Origin: Thermotoga sp.
GTDB lineage: Bacteria > Thermotogota > Thermotogae > B3-G13
Length of the DNA: 8,996 nt
Reading direction: 5' to 3'
Assembly: GCA_003641555.1 (NCBI GenBank)
Contig: QNAT01000030.1
Span: forward strand, 1-8,996
Shown here piece by piece: positions 1-6,482 of the stretch. Every line of letters begins with the position of its first letter. Within the stretch, counting starts at the first letter, position 1. Below the pieces are notes generated by a model, which made no database searches, was not told the origin of the DNA, and was given only the letters and a program-made list of their open reading frames with translations. The translations under genes and the position numbers were made by a program.

Positions 1-2
1 CA

Positions 3-143
3 GAAGCAACTTTAAAAGATGCCTTTGTTGGTGAATGGAAAGGCTTAAGAGAAGAAACGAAATGGTTCCTTGTAAATTCAGCCCTTAATGGGCTTTTACT
101 CGATACCATAATTCTTTTCAGGCATGTAATAAAAGGGAGGTAG
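3..143 (+). CDS. C-terminal end of an unidentified upstream cas-operon gene (partial)
   Basis: The only frame open from the left edge runs through 46 codons to TAG at 141-143; the other two + frames hit stops within the first 33 bases. The visible tail contains GEWKGLREETKWFLVN and SALNGLLLDTIILFRHV, so it is largely helical, with alternating hydrophobic and charged residues and no motif I can assign. It ends 6 bases before the cmr4 start, and its last codons (AAA GGG AGG) supply the cmr4 ribosome-binding site, so the two genes are co-transcribed and probably translationally coupled. In type III-B and III-C operons the genes before cmr4 usually encode Cas10 (Cmr2 or Csx11) or Cmr3, and in type I-B the same slot holds Cas8. 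A helical tail suits a large-subunit C-terminus better than a RAMP protein ending in a glycine-rich loop, but that is inference. No function is claimed. Confidence 0.6.
   Translation, partial: EATLKDAFVGEWKGLREETKWFLVNSALNGLLLDTIILFRHVIKGR
135..140 (+). promoter_or_regulatory. Ribosome-binding site of the Cmr4-like gene
   Basis: GGGAGG lies 9 bases before GTG at 150 and overlaps the last two sense codons of the preceding gene. It supports the GTG start over the in-frame ATG at 165, which has no comparable site at a suitable distance. Confidence 0.7.
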
Positions 144-149
144 ATAGAA

Positions 150-1019
150 GTGAGTGAAAATAAGATGTGGGAAACAAAAAAGATTTATGCAAAGTCGCTT
201 GATCCGATCCATATCGGAGCAGGGGGCTACAGGCTTGGAAGAGTGGACAACACGATCGTGAGAGACCCGTCGACGGATGTGCCAAAAATACCGGGAACTT
301 CAATTGCAGGAGTGGTAAAAGCATTTGCAGAGATTGCTAAAAAGAAGGGTGAGAAGGAGACAGATAAGAAATTTAAGGATATAAACATTGAAGAAGTATT
401 CGGGACTAAAACTAAAAAGGGAATTTTGCGATTCTACGACGGGCAGATAATCCTCTTTCCGGTTTCCTCAATGCAGGGAACTGTGTGGATTACAACAAAA
501 GACCTGATTGAATACTGGTTTGGAGAAATAAAAGATGAGAATGGAGAAAAAATAAAGATTCCAGATGAAATCGGTAATGAAGCCTACGCAATTAAAGGGA
601 TAGACACAGATAAACCCCTGAATCTTGGATGGCTGTTGCTTAAAGCTGAGAAAATTGGGGCCAGCAAAGAGGTTGTTTTACCCTCAGAAATAAAGAACTG
701 GGTGAAAAGGATAGTTATAGTGTCAGATAAACTTTTTTCCAACATAGTAAACGATAATCTTGAGATAAGAACCTCTGTAAGGATAGATCCAACGACAGGG
801 ACTGCAGCTGAGGGAGCGTTATTCACCTACGAGGCAATACCTGAAGGCACGATTCTGGGATTTGAAATCTGCCTTGATAGGGCCACAAACGAAGATGATG
901 TACCAGATAATGCAATGACTATTATCATGAATGCGGTTAAACCATATCTCAAAAATCTCGGTATCGGCGGTGCTGGAACGAGGGGATTCGGCAGAATAGA
1001 AATTACGATATCGGAGTAA
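150..1019 (+). CDS. cmr4: Cmr4-like Cas7 backbone RAMP protein
   Basis: This is a 289-residue RAMP protein of the Cmr4 (Cas7) family. In type III-B/III-C complexes several copies form the filament along the crRNA and cut the bound target RNA at 6-nt intervals. Family marks run in the expected order. DPIHIGAGG (18-26) is followed by GRVDNTIVRDPST with Asp33, which corresponds to the Cmr4 catalytic aspartate. Next come PKIPGTSIAGVVKA (the IPGSSLKG motif), EEVFGT, the stretch from GILRFYDGQI to LFPVSSMQGTVWI typical of Cmr4, and VIVSDKLFSNIV. The region RTSVRIDPTTGTAAEGALF then leads to the C-terminal glycine-rich loop GIGGAGTRGFGR (271-282). Length is normal for Cmr4. It starts at GTG and is followed 20 bases later by a Cmr5-like gene, the usual cmr4-cmr5 pairing. 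Because Asp33 is kept, target RNA cleavage is predicted. Csm3 is the main alternative, but the Cmr4-type central motifs and the Cmr5-like neighbour favour Cmr4. Confidence 0.88.
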   Translation: MSENKMWETKKIYAKSLDPIHIGAGGYRLGRVDNTIVRDPSTDVPKIPGTSIAGVVKAFAEIAKKKGEKETDKKFKDINIEEVFGTKTKKGILRFYDGQIILFPVSSMQGTVWITTKDLIEYWFGEIKDENGEKIKIPDEIGNEAYAIKGIDTDKPLNLGWLLLKAEKIGASKEVVLPSEIKNWVKRIVIVSDKLFSNIVNDNLEIRTSVRIDPTTGTAAEGALFTYEAIPEGTILGFEICLDRATNEDDVPDNAMTIIMNAVKPYLKNLGIGGAGTRGFGRIEITISE

Positions 1020-1025
1020 TTAACT

Positions 1026-1034
1026 GGGAGGTGA
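1026..1034 (+). promoter_or_regulatory. Ribosome-binding site that sets the Cmr5-like start
   Basis: GGGAGGTGA is a near-complete anti-16S match ending 5 bases before ATG at 1040. The longer reading that starts at GTG 1031 would put its start codon inside this site, so ATG 1040 is the real start. Confidence 0.85.
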
Positions 1035-1039
1035 AAGCC

Positions 1040-1423
1040 ATGCTCAACCTTGATTTTATATGTATGATGTATGGACAAAGTATTATGAATTCTATTGATA
1101 AAAGCGATAACAAAAAAGTTAAAGAGTTAGAGAATAATCTTAGAAAGGCCCTTGGAGTTTTACAGGAAGATGGCGTTTATGCGATGTTTCTCTGGCTTGA
1201 AGAGAAAGATACGAATATAGGGAAAAAATTGAAAGATCTATTGAATAAAGCAGAGATAAAAAAATATCTTCTGAATAACTCAGAAACATTTGATGGGAAT
1301 TTCAGTAAGTTTTGCAAGAATTTACAGGAAGTTGCCAAAGACATCGATAAACTACTGTTTATGAAGAAACTCCTTGAGCGCACGCTAACTTACGCATTGT
1401 ATCACGCAAAAGTAGGTGAATAG
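1040..1423 (+). CDS. cmr5: Cmr5-like small subunit (Cas11)
   Basis: This is a small, all-helical, Lys/Glu-rich protein of 127 residues that sits directly after the Cmr4-like gene. Small subunits of this kind (Cmr5, Csm2; collectively Cas11) line the inner side of the effector filament and contact crRNA and target; they have no catalytic site. The layout follows Cmr5. An amphipathic N-terminal helix is followed by LRKALGVLQEDGVYAMFLWL, which matches the conserved Cmr5 stretch of helix, glycine turn and hydrophobic helix. A variable middle follows, then the end MKKLLERTLTYALYHAK, which resembles the Cmr5 C-terminal helix that normally reads like LRxxLEWLKRFA. Length is close to the usual 110-150. 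The stop at 1421-1423 is one base from the next start (ATG 1425), implying tight coupling. The call rests on architecture and gene order; a Csm2-like or unnamed Cas11 family is possible. Confidence 0.7.
   Translation: MLNLDFICMMYGQSIMNSIDKSDNKKVKELENNLRKALGVLQEDGVYAMFLWLEEKDTNIGKKLKDLLNKAEIKKYLLNNSETFDGNFSKFCKNLQEVAKDIDKLLFMKKLLERTLTYALYHAKVGE
1414..1419 (+). promoter_or_regulatory. Ribosome-binding site that sets the second RAMP start
   Basis: AGGTGA ends 5 bases before ATG 1425, good spacing. The in-frame GTG at 1416 lies inside this site, so translation most likely begins at ATG 1425, just after the stop of the Cmr5-like gene. Confidence 0.7.
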
Positions 1424-1424
1424 G

Positions 1425-2309
1425 ATGTGGAAAAAAGTCAATGTTGTATTCAGGTTAAAGAGCCCACTTCACATTGGATACCTACCCTTTAAGGGTTCTG
1501 TAGTCTCACCTACGCGGTATTACGTTCCTGGAAGAAACCTGTGGGGTGCTATAACAAAGAGGGCAACAGAACATATATGTGAAAATCCTACGGCAGACGA
1601 TTACAAGAATATCGGCAAAGAGGTTATAAAAAATTTCAGGTTCTCATATTTTTATCTTTATGATGGAAGAACAATCTATTTTCCTCGTTATACAGATGAA
1701 GGGCTCAAATACGGAGATATAACGAAGACAGAATTCGAGCATAAATTCATCGCAAGTTTTATTTCTACAGAGATAAATAGCGGTGGAACTGCAAAGGATA
1801 AAAGCTTGCATGAAATAGAATTCATAAACAACAGATTCAGGGATGAGAAGGGAGACTTAAAGGGCGTAAAAATCGCAGGGTTCATTTGGGTTGAGGAGGA
1901 TACAAAGATAGATGGTGAAGGAATCGTTCTGAATGATAAAGGAATTGTCATTAAAGATTTTAATGTGATTAAAGAACTTATTTTAGGCGGAGAATCGAAA
2001 TATGGCTTTGGACACGTTATTCTCGATTCCATTAAAATAATTGATGGTAAAACTAAGACAGTCGAAGTAAAAATCAATAAGGATATAACCTTGATCTCTC
2101 ATCTGAGATATGATAAAGATATCAAATTTGAAGGAGATATGGAACTTTCAACTGGCAGAGGATATTTTTATCCTGATATCGAAAATTCTCAAGATCATCC
2201 TGGTGCGGTGATAGATGAACCGAAATATTTTCTAACCCCTGGAAGCATCATTTTAGATGAAATAGAGACAGAGATGTTATGGGATGGGACACTCTCGAAA
2301 AAGCACTGA
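1425..2309 (+). CDS. RAMP-superfamily Cas protein, subfamily unassigned
   Basis: This 294-residue protein has a clear RAMP fold signature. Its first strand VNVVFRLKSPLHIG (5-18) is followed by YYVPGRNLWGAITK, the counterpart of the IPGSSLKGA motif. The central FISTEINSGGTAKDKSLHEIEF matches the position of RTSVRIDPTTGTA in the Cmr4-like neighbour, and the glycine-rich loop is GGESKYGFGHV (188-198). About 95 residues follow the loop, ending near YFLTPGSIILDEIE, so it has a C-terminal extension that Cas7-type RAMPs usually lack. It does not show the Cmr1 RFWWR motif, the Cmr6 signature or Cmr3's PLFFRDG start. By gene order it could be the Cmr6/Cmr1 equivalent or a Cas5-like subunit capping the crRNA 5' tag; the YVPGRxLWGA start is somewhat reminiscent of Csx10/Cas5-type proteins. 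No catalytic residue can be named. It probably begins at ATG 1425, not GTG 1416. It ends 6 bases before cas3, in the same frame. Confidence 0.8.
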   Translation: MWKKVNVVFRLKSPLHIGYLPFKGSVVSPTRYYVPGRNLWGAITKRATEHICENPTADDYKNIGKEVIKNFRFSYFYLYDGRTIYFPRYTDEGLKYGDITKTEFEHKFIASFISTEINSGGTAKDKSLHEIEFINNRFRDEKGDLKGVKIAGFIWVEEDTKIDGEGIVLNDKGIVIKDFNVIKELILGGESKYGFGHVILDSIKIIDGKTKTVEVKINKDITLISHLRYDKDIKFEGDMELSTGRGYFYPDIENSQDHPGAVIDEPKYFLTPGSIILDEIETEMLWDGTLSKKH

Positions 2310-2315
2310 TTTCCA

Positions 2316-4517
2316 ATGCTTCTTGCCAAACCCGATGAATCTTTAATTGAACACACAGAAAATGTACTAAGGGTATTCTCATCGATAAGAGAGGCATATC
2401 CTGAGGTACCGAAGTTGTGTGGAGTTCGGCAATTCTGGGATAATTTATTCTATGCAATTTTTTTGCATGATTTCGGGAAAGGTACAAAAGGATTTCAAGA
2501 GGAATTAAAAACGGGAAAAAGATGGAATTACAGACATGAAATATTATCCGCTGGTTTTGTATTTGCGATTGACGTTCCAGAAAACGATAAAATGGCGATC
2601 GCTCTTACCATAATTACACACCACAAAGATATTCAGGATTTAAGAAAGAAATATGCAACATATCCTGAAGATAACCCTGGTTTTGAAAGATATAAAGAAA
2701 AACTACAAGAAATCGATTTAGAAGAGATGAATCATCTTCTCGATCTCATTCCCAGGTTTAGTGAAAAATATCTTGCCAGGAGACTCGAAAATTTTCATCA
2801 TGTAAATGATTACGATGATCTCGTTGACGCCTACCAGAATTACGTCGTTAAATATTACAAACAATATAAACTGGATGAAAGAACAACTCTGCATGGAAAG
2901 TACGGTATATTCTTAAAGGGATTCCTCACCGCTTCAGATCATCTTGCCTCGGCTGGAGAAACCAGAATAAAGACAGCGATAAGTGATATAGAACGGTATT
3001 TCAAATTTCGACGCTTGTCATCCGTGCAAGAAAGAGCCAGGAGACATAAAGGGAGTGTATTTATTATCTCTCCTACGGGAAGTGGAAAAACTGAAGCCGC
3101 TTTGTTATGGGCTCAAGAAAATCAAAATCCTTTGAATTCCAGAAGGATCTTCTACATCCTACCATATACGGCAAGCATAAATTACATGTATAAAAGGCTC
3201 ATAAATTTATTTGGAGACGATAATATCGTTGCCGTTTTGCATGGAAAATCGAGTTACTTTCTTTATAGGTTCTTCTCCGAAGGCAAAGAAAATTTAAACT
3301 ACGAGGAAGCAAGAGATTTTGCAAAAAAGTATCAAAGTCTTGCCAGGAAGATCTTCAAACCCTATAAGATCGTAACCCCCTTCCAGATCATAAAGGCATT
3401 TTTTGGCCTAAAAGGATTTGAACAGAATATTTCAGAAATGGTAGAGGGTTTATTCATATTCGACGAGATTCATTCCTACGATCCCCACACCACCTCTTTA
3501 ATCCTTGAGATCTCGAGGTTCATAAAAGATGAATTAAACGGGAAAATACTGTTTATGACAGCAACCATGCCGGAGTTTCTTAAGAGATACTTTCAAGAAC
3601 AACTTGGAATAGGGGAAGAGATAACAATGGATGATTATGAATTGAAATGCTTCACAAGGCATAGACTGAAGGTTTTAAGAGGGAGTATCATGCAGTATAT
3701 CGATCTTATTAAAAGAGACATTCAAACTGGGAGAAGAATTCTCGTTGCTGTTAACACAGTTAAACAAGCACAGAATGTTTATAATACATTAAGAGATGTT
3801 TTTAATTCCGCCTTATTACACAGTCGTTTCATTTTAAGAGACAGGGAGGACATAGAATCGAATCTCAATGATAGGAATTTACTCGTAGGCACTCAGGTAA
3901 TTGAGGTCTCTCTCGATATCGATTATGACATTATGTACACGGAGCCCGCACCCATCGATGCATTGCTACAGAGATTTGGAAGAATAAATAGGAGAGGGAA
4001 TAAAGGGCTTGCCCCAGTACATATCTTTACGGAAGGGAGTGGCATAGGAAGAATCTACAGTAAAGAGAGGACCGAAAGAAGTCTTCATATCTTAAGTAAA
4101 GTAGATGTATTGGACGAATTATTGGTCCAGGATATGGTGAATGAAGTATATAAAGACGGATACAATGAAAGAGAAATTAAAATCTTAAAAGATGTATCTG
4201 AAAATTTCAGGAAATTTTATCGTAGCAATGCACCATTCATTGATGTACATAAAGATGAAAGTGAATTTTATAATCTTTTCAAATCCGTGGAAGTTATCCC
4301 TTCCATATTTTTCGATGAGTACGCCGAAAATGTTGAAAATAAAAGATTTTACGAGGCAATGAAGTATATGCTACCAATATCACTTAATCAGTATAATTAT
4401 TTGTCCAAAGAGAATAGGGTATCGAAAACAGATTTTGGACTTGTCATCGATGCTTTTTACGACAGCGAGTTGGGATTGGTACTCGATAAAGAACTGAAGG
4501 ATACGTATATAATATGA
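2316..4517 (+). CDS. cas3: Cas3 HD nuclease-helicase
   Basis: This 733-residue protein is a full-length Cas3, the single-strand DNA nuclease and 3'-5' helicase that type I Cascade recruits to shred target DNA. The N-terminal HD domain has the metal-binding set: His13 (IEHT), His51-Asp52 (LHDFGKG), His74 (YRHE), His102-His103 (THHKD) and Asp208 (ASDHLAS). The SF2 helicase has Walker A SPTGSGKTE (252-260), the DEAH-type box DEIH (383-386), MTATMP (414-419), GTQVIEVSLDID (525-536) and QRFGRINRRG (552-561), followed by a C-terminal domain. All key residues are present, so it should be active. The start ATG 2316 lies 6 bases after the RAMP stop. No Shine-Dalgarno is visible, but LLAKPDESLIEHT is where Cas3 proteins normally begin. 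It overlaps cas4 by ATGA. Its direct neighbours upstream are type III-like, not Cascade, which is the odd feature of this locus. Confidence 0.97.
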   Translation: MLLAKPDESLIEHTENVLRVFSSIREAYPEVPKLCGVRQFWDNLFYAIFLHDFGKGTKGFQEELKTGKRWNYRHEILSAGFVFAIDVPENDKMAIALTIITHHKDIQDLRKKYATYPEDNPGFERYKEKLQEIDLEEMNHLLDLIPRFSEKYLARRLENFHHVNDYDDLVDAYQNYVVKYYKQYKLDERTTLHGKYGIFLKGFLTASDHLASAGETRIKTAISDIERYFKFRRLSSVQERARRHKGSVFIISPTGSGKTEAALLWAQENQNPLNSRRIFYILPYTASINYMYKRLINLFGDDNIVAVLHGKSSYFLYRFFSEGKENLNYEEARDFAKKYQSLARKIFKPYKIVTPFQIIKAFFGLKGFEQNISEMVEGLFIFDEIHSYDPHTTSLILEISRFIKDELNGKILFMTATMPEFLKRYFQEQLGIGEEITMDDYELKCFTRHRLKVLRGSIMQYIDLIKRDIQTGRRILVAVNTVKQAQNVYNTLRDVFNSALLHSRFILRDREDIESNLNDRNLLVGTQVIEVSLDIDYDIMYTEPAPIDALLQRFGRINRRGNKGLAPVHIFTEGSGIGRIYSKERTERSLHILSKVDVLDELLVQDMVNEVYKDGYNEREIKILKDVSENFRKFYRSNAPFIDVHKDESEFYNLFKSVEVIPSIFFDEYAENVENKRFYEAMKYMLPISLNQYNYLSKENRVSKTDFGLVIDAFYDSELGLVLDKELKDTYII

Positions 4518-5014
4518 ATAATAGAGCAATCACCGGTAATCTCATAAATGCTTATTTCATTTGTCATAGGAAACTCTGGTTTTTCGCACATGAGATCAAT
4601 CCATATTTAAATAACACGTATCTTGAAATAGGGACGTTGATTGGAGAACAATTTTATAAAAGAGAGAAAAAAGAGATTCAGACTGAAAATATGAAGATAG
4701 ATCTCGTTAAAAAGGAAAACGGAAATATAGTAGTCGGAGAAATTAAGAAATCTTCTATTGGTAGAAAATCTGCAACGATGCAACTTTTATTTTATTTGTA
4801 TCAATTGAAGAAAAATGGGATTGAAGCAAAAGGAGAATTACTTATCCCAAAAGAACGTAAGAAAGAGAGCGTAATTCTCACAGCTGAAGCTGAGAAGGAA
4901 CTGGAGGAGGCATTTGCAGAAATTCAAAGGATCATATCACTACCCATACCCCCACCGTTGCATAAAACACGCTTTTGTCGAGCCTGTGCTTATAAAGACT
5001 TCTGTTTTGCATAG
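4514..5014 (+). CDS. cas4: Cas4 RecB-family nuclease of the adaptation module
   Basis: This 166-residue Cas4 is an iron-sulfur exonuclease that works with Cas1-Cas2 to trim prespacers and choose those with a correct PAM and orientation. One cysteine lies near the N-terminus (Cys17 in YFICHRKLW) and three at the C-terminus (Cys155, Cys158, Cys164 in FCRACAYKDFC), giving the four-Cys cluster. The nuclease core shows Asp63 (KIDLV), Glu76 and Lys78 in GEIKKS, and the QLLFYLYQL helix with Gln90 and Tyr94. Where many Cas4 proteins have a histidine in GxxxHE, this one reads GTLIGEQFYKRE, so that histidine is absent; some type I-B Cas4 proteins also lack it. Length is typical. It starts at an ATGA overlap with the cas3 stop, with only a weak and distant AAGGA before it, so translational coupling to cas3 is likely. 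Cas1 follows 15 bases later. Confidence 0.94.
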   Translation: MNNRAITGNLINAYFICHRKLWFFAHEINPYLNNTYLEIGTLIGEQFYKREKKEIQTENMKIDLVKKENGNIVVGEIKKSSIGRKSATMQLLFYLYQLKKNGIEAKGELLIPKERKKESVILTAEAEKELEEAFAEIQRIISLPIPPPLHKTRFCRACAYKDFCFA

Positions 5015-5029
5015 AAAGGACAGTGTGAA

Positions 5030-6022
5030 ATGAAGAAGACGATTTACATCTTCTCGAACGGTACGTTGAAGAGGAAGCAAAACACCTTATATTTCGAAAA
5101 GCCTGACGGAACACGTAAGTTCATACCGGTGGAGAACACAGCCGAGATAATGATCTTCGGAGAGATATCCTTGAACAACAAACTCCTCGATTTCCTCTCG
5201 CAAAATGAAATACTCCTCCATTTCTTCAATCACTACGGCTATTATATGGGGAGTTTCTATCCGAGAGAACACTACAATTCAGGCTTTATGATCCTCAACC
5301 AGGCACGTTACTATCTGGACGAGGAAAAGAGATTTTTCCTTGCTAAGAAATTCGTCAAGGGTTCAGCAGACAATATCCTAAAAGTTCTCACATACTATAA
5401 CAACAGAGGAATCGATCTACTCCTGTACATTAACCAGATCGAAGAACTCGCGAGTTCGATCCCAGATCAACGCGTAGTTAAAGAGGTTATGGCGATAGAA
5501 GGAAATATAAGGAATATGTACTATGATGCCTGGAATCCCATTATTCCCGACAAGCAGTTTCAATTTTCGAAGAGGGAAAAGAGGCCTCCCAAGGGGAAGA
5601 TCAATGCACTAATAAGTTTCGGCAATTCGTTGATGTATGTAGAAGTTCTGAGACAGATATATCAAACACATCTTGACCCGCGCATTGGATACCTACACTC
5701 CACGAATTTCAGAAGGTTTTCTTTAAATCTTGATGTATCGGAAATATTCAAGCCTATTATTGTGGATAGGATGATCTTCACATTGGTGAACAAAAAGATG
5801 ATCAAACCAACACATTTTATGAAGGAACTGAAGGGCACCTACCTAAACGATAAAGGAAGGATGATCTTTATAGAGGAGTTCGATAAGAGGATGAAAGGGG
5901 TAATAAAATTAAGAGATATAGGTAGCGTTTCATATAGACGACTCATTAGAATAGAACTCTACAAGCTGGAGAAGCATTTCATGGGTGAAAAAGAATATAT
6001 ACCTTTTGTAGCGAGGTGGTAA
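5030..6022 (+). CDS. cas1: Cas1 integrase (type I-B-like)
   Basis: This 330-residue Cas1 is the metal-dependent integrase that, with Cas2, inserts new spacers at the leader-repeat junction. The N-terminal beta domain begins MKKTIYIFSNGTLKRK and includes the turn NTAEIMIFGEISLN. The helical catalytic domain carries Glu157 (MAIEGNIRNMYYDAW), His223 (GYLHST) and the acidic pair Asp235/Glu238 (LNLDVSEIFKP), matching the Glu-His-Asp metal site of the family, followed by PIIVDR. Length and motif wording fit the Cas1 associated with type I-B loci. The start ATG 5030 has GAAAGGA 9 bases upstream. The last codons contain the ribosome-binding site of cas2, which begins one base after the stop. The gene sits in the usual cas4-cas1-cas2 order next to the array. 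Confidence 0.98.
   Translation: MKKTIYIFSNGTLKRKQNTLYFEKPDGTRKFIPVENTAEIMIFGEISLNNKLLDFLSQNEILLHFFNHYGYYMGSFYPREHYNSGFMILNQARYYLDEEKRFFLAKKFVKGSADNILKVLTYYNNRGIDLLLYINQIEELASSIPDQRVVKEVMAIEGNIRNMYYDAWNPIIPDKQFQFSKREKRPPKGKINALISFGNSLMYVEVLRQIYQTHLDPRIGYLHSTNFRRFSLNLDVSEIFKPIIVDRMIFTLVNKKMIKPTHFMKELKGTYLNDKGRMIFIEEFDKRMKGVIKLRDIGSVSYRRLIRIELYKLEKHFMGEKEYIPFVARW
6013..6018 (+). promoter_or_regulatory. Ribosome-binding site of cas2
   Basis: GAGGTG lies in the last codons of cas1 (GCG AGG TGG TAA), 5 bases before the cas2 ATG at 6024. It is strong and supports coupled translation of cas1 and cas2. Confidence 0.75.
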
Positions 6023-6023
6023 A

Positions 6024-6287
6024 ATGTATGTAATCACTGTTTATGATATAAATGAGAAGAGGGTAAACAAAGTGCTTAAAATATGCAGAAAATATCTTAT
6101 CTGGATACAGAATTCCGTACTCGAGGGCGAAATAACAAAGGCAAAATACGAAAAACTTAAGATGGAAATAAGCGACGTTATCGATCCCGAAGAAGATTCA
6201 GTCGTATTTTACATTCTCCGCAATACAAAATATTCTGCAAGGGAGATCCTTGGTCAAGAAAAAGGAGAAAGAGGAAACATCATATGA
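6024..6287 (+). CDS. cas2: Cas2 adaptation protein
   Basis: This 87-residue Cas2 forms the dimer at the centre of the Cas1-Cas2 integration complex, where it holds the prespacer and sets its length. It has the ferredoxin-like fold: first strand MYVITVYDI with the conserved Asp8, then EKRVNKVLKICRKYLIWIQNSVLEGEIT (a common Cas2 helix and the N-S-V-x-E-G-E signature), and the fourth strand SVVFYILRN. Length is standard. It starts one base after cas1 and is the last gene of the operon; the leader and array follow on the same strand. The last 15 or so residues (GQEKGERGNII) are polar and probably disordered. Confidence 0.97.
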   Translation: MYVITVYDINEKRVNKVLKICRKYLIWIQNSVLEGEITKAKYEKLKMEISDVIDPEEDSVVFYILRNTKYSAREILGQEKGERGNII

Positions 6288-6482
6288 TCTTCTCGTCGAT
6301 CCATGATCTTGTAAAAATTCCGCAGGTTCGACGGCAAAAAAATCTACCGGGAAAATGATGGGAAATTATCGATCTGTTCTAACTTTTCTGTAAAATATTA
6401 AGTGGGATGTTGATATCTTAAGAGCTTCGGGTCTTTGAAAAACGAATAGTAAAGAGTATAATATTTATATATATTCTAATGG
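6288..6482 (+). promoter_or_regulatory. CRISPR leader
   Basis: This is a gene-free 195-base stretch between the cas2 stop and the first repeat. It becomes more AT-rich towards the array (about 6400-6480). Position and direction fit a leader: the repeats end in ATTGAAAC, the usual crRNA 5' tag, so the array is read away from cas2 and the leader lies upstream. It carries the array promoter listed separately and ends TTCTAATG directly before repeat 1; this junction is where Cas1-Cas2 would insert new spacers. No small ORF, tRNA or convincing terminator is visible in it. Confidence 0.85.
6435..6462 (+). promoter_or_regulatory. Predicted sigma70-type promoter of the array
   Basis: TTGAAA (6435-6440) and a perfect TATAAT (6457-6462) are separated by 16 bases. 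Transcription would begin near 6468-6470, about 14 bases before repeat 1, which is ideal for a pre-crRNA. If the organism is an archaeon, TTTATATA at 6464-6471 could instead act as a TATA box, but initiation would then fall inside repeat 1. Confidence 0.6.

Noticed and set aside
1031..1039. GTG 1031 as start of the Cmr5-like gene
   Set aside because: This codon lies inside the Shine-Dalgarno sequence GGGAGGTGA; ATG 1040 has ideal spacing.
118..5272. Minus-strand ORFs of 60-130 codons overlapping the cas genes
   Set aside because: They lie opposite well-supported genes, have low-complexity Ser/Leu/Phe-rich products and show no ribosome-binding sites or recognisable domains.
6294..6333. Inverted repeat CGTCGA ... 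TCGACG after cas2 as a possible terminator
   Set aside because: The arms are only 6 bases with a 28-base loop, and the following tract is A-rich, not T-rich, on the transcribed strand.
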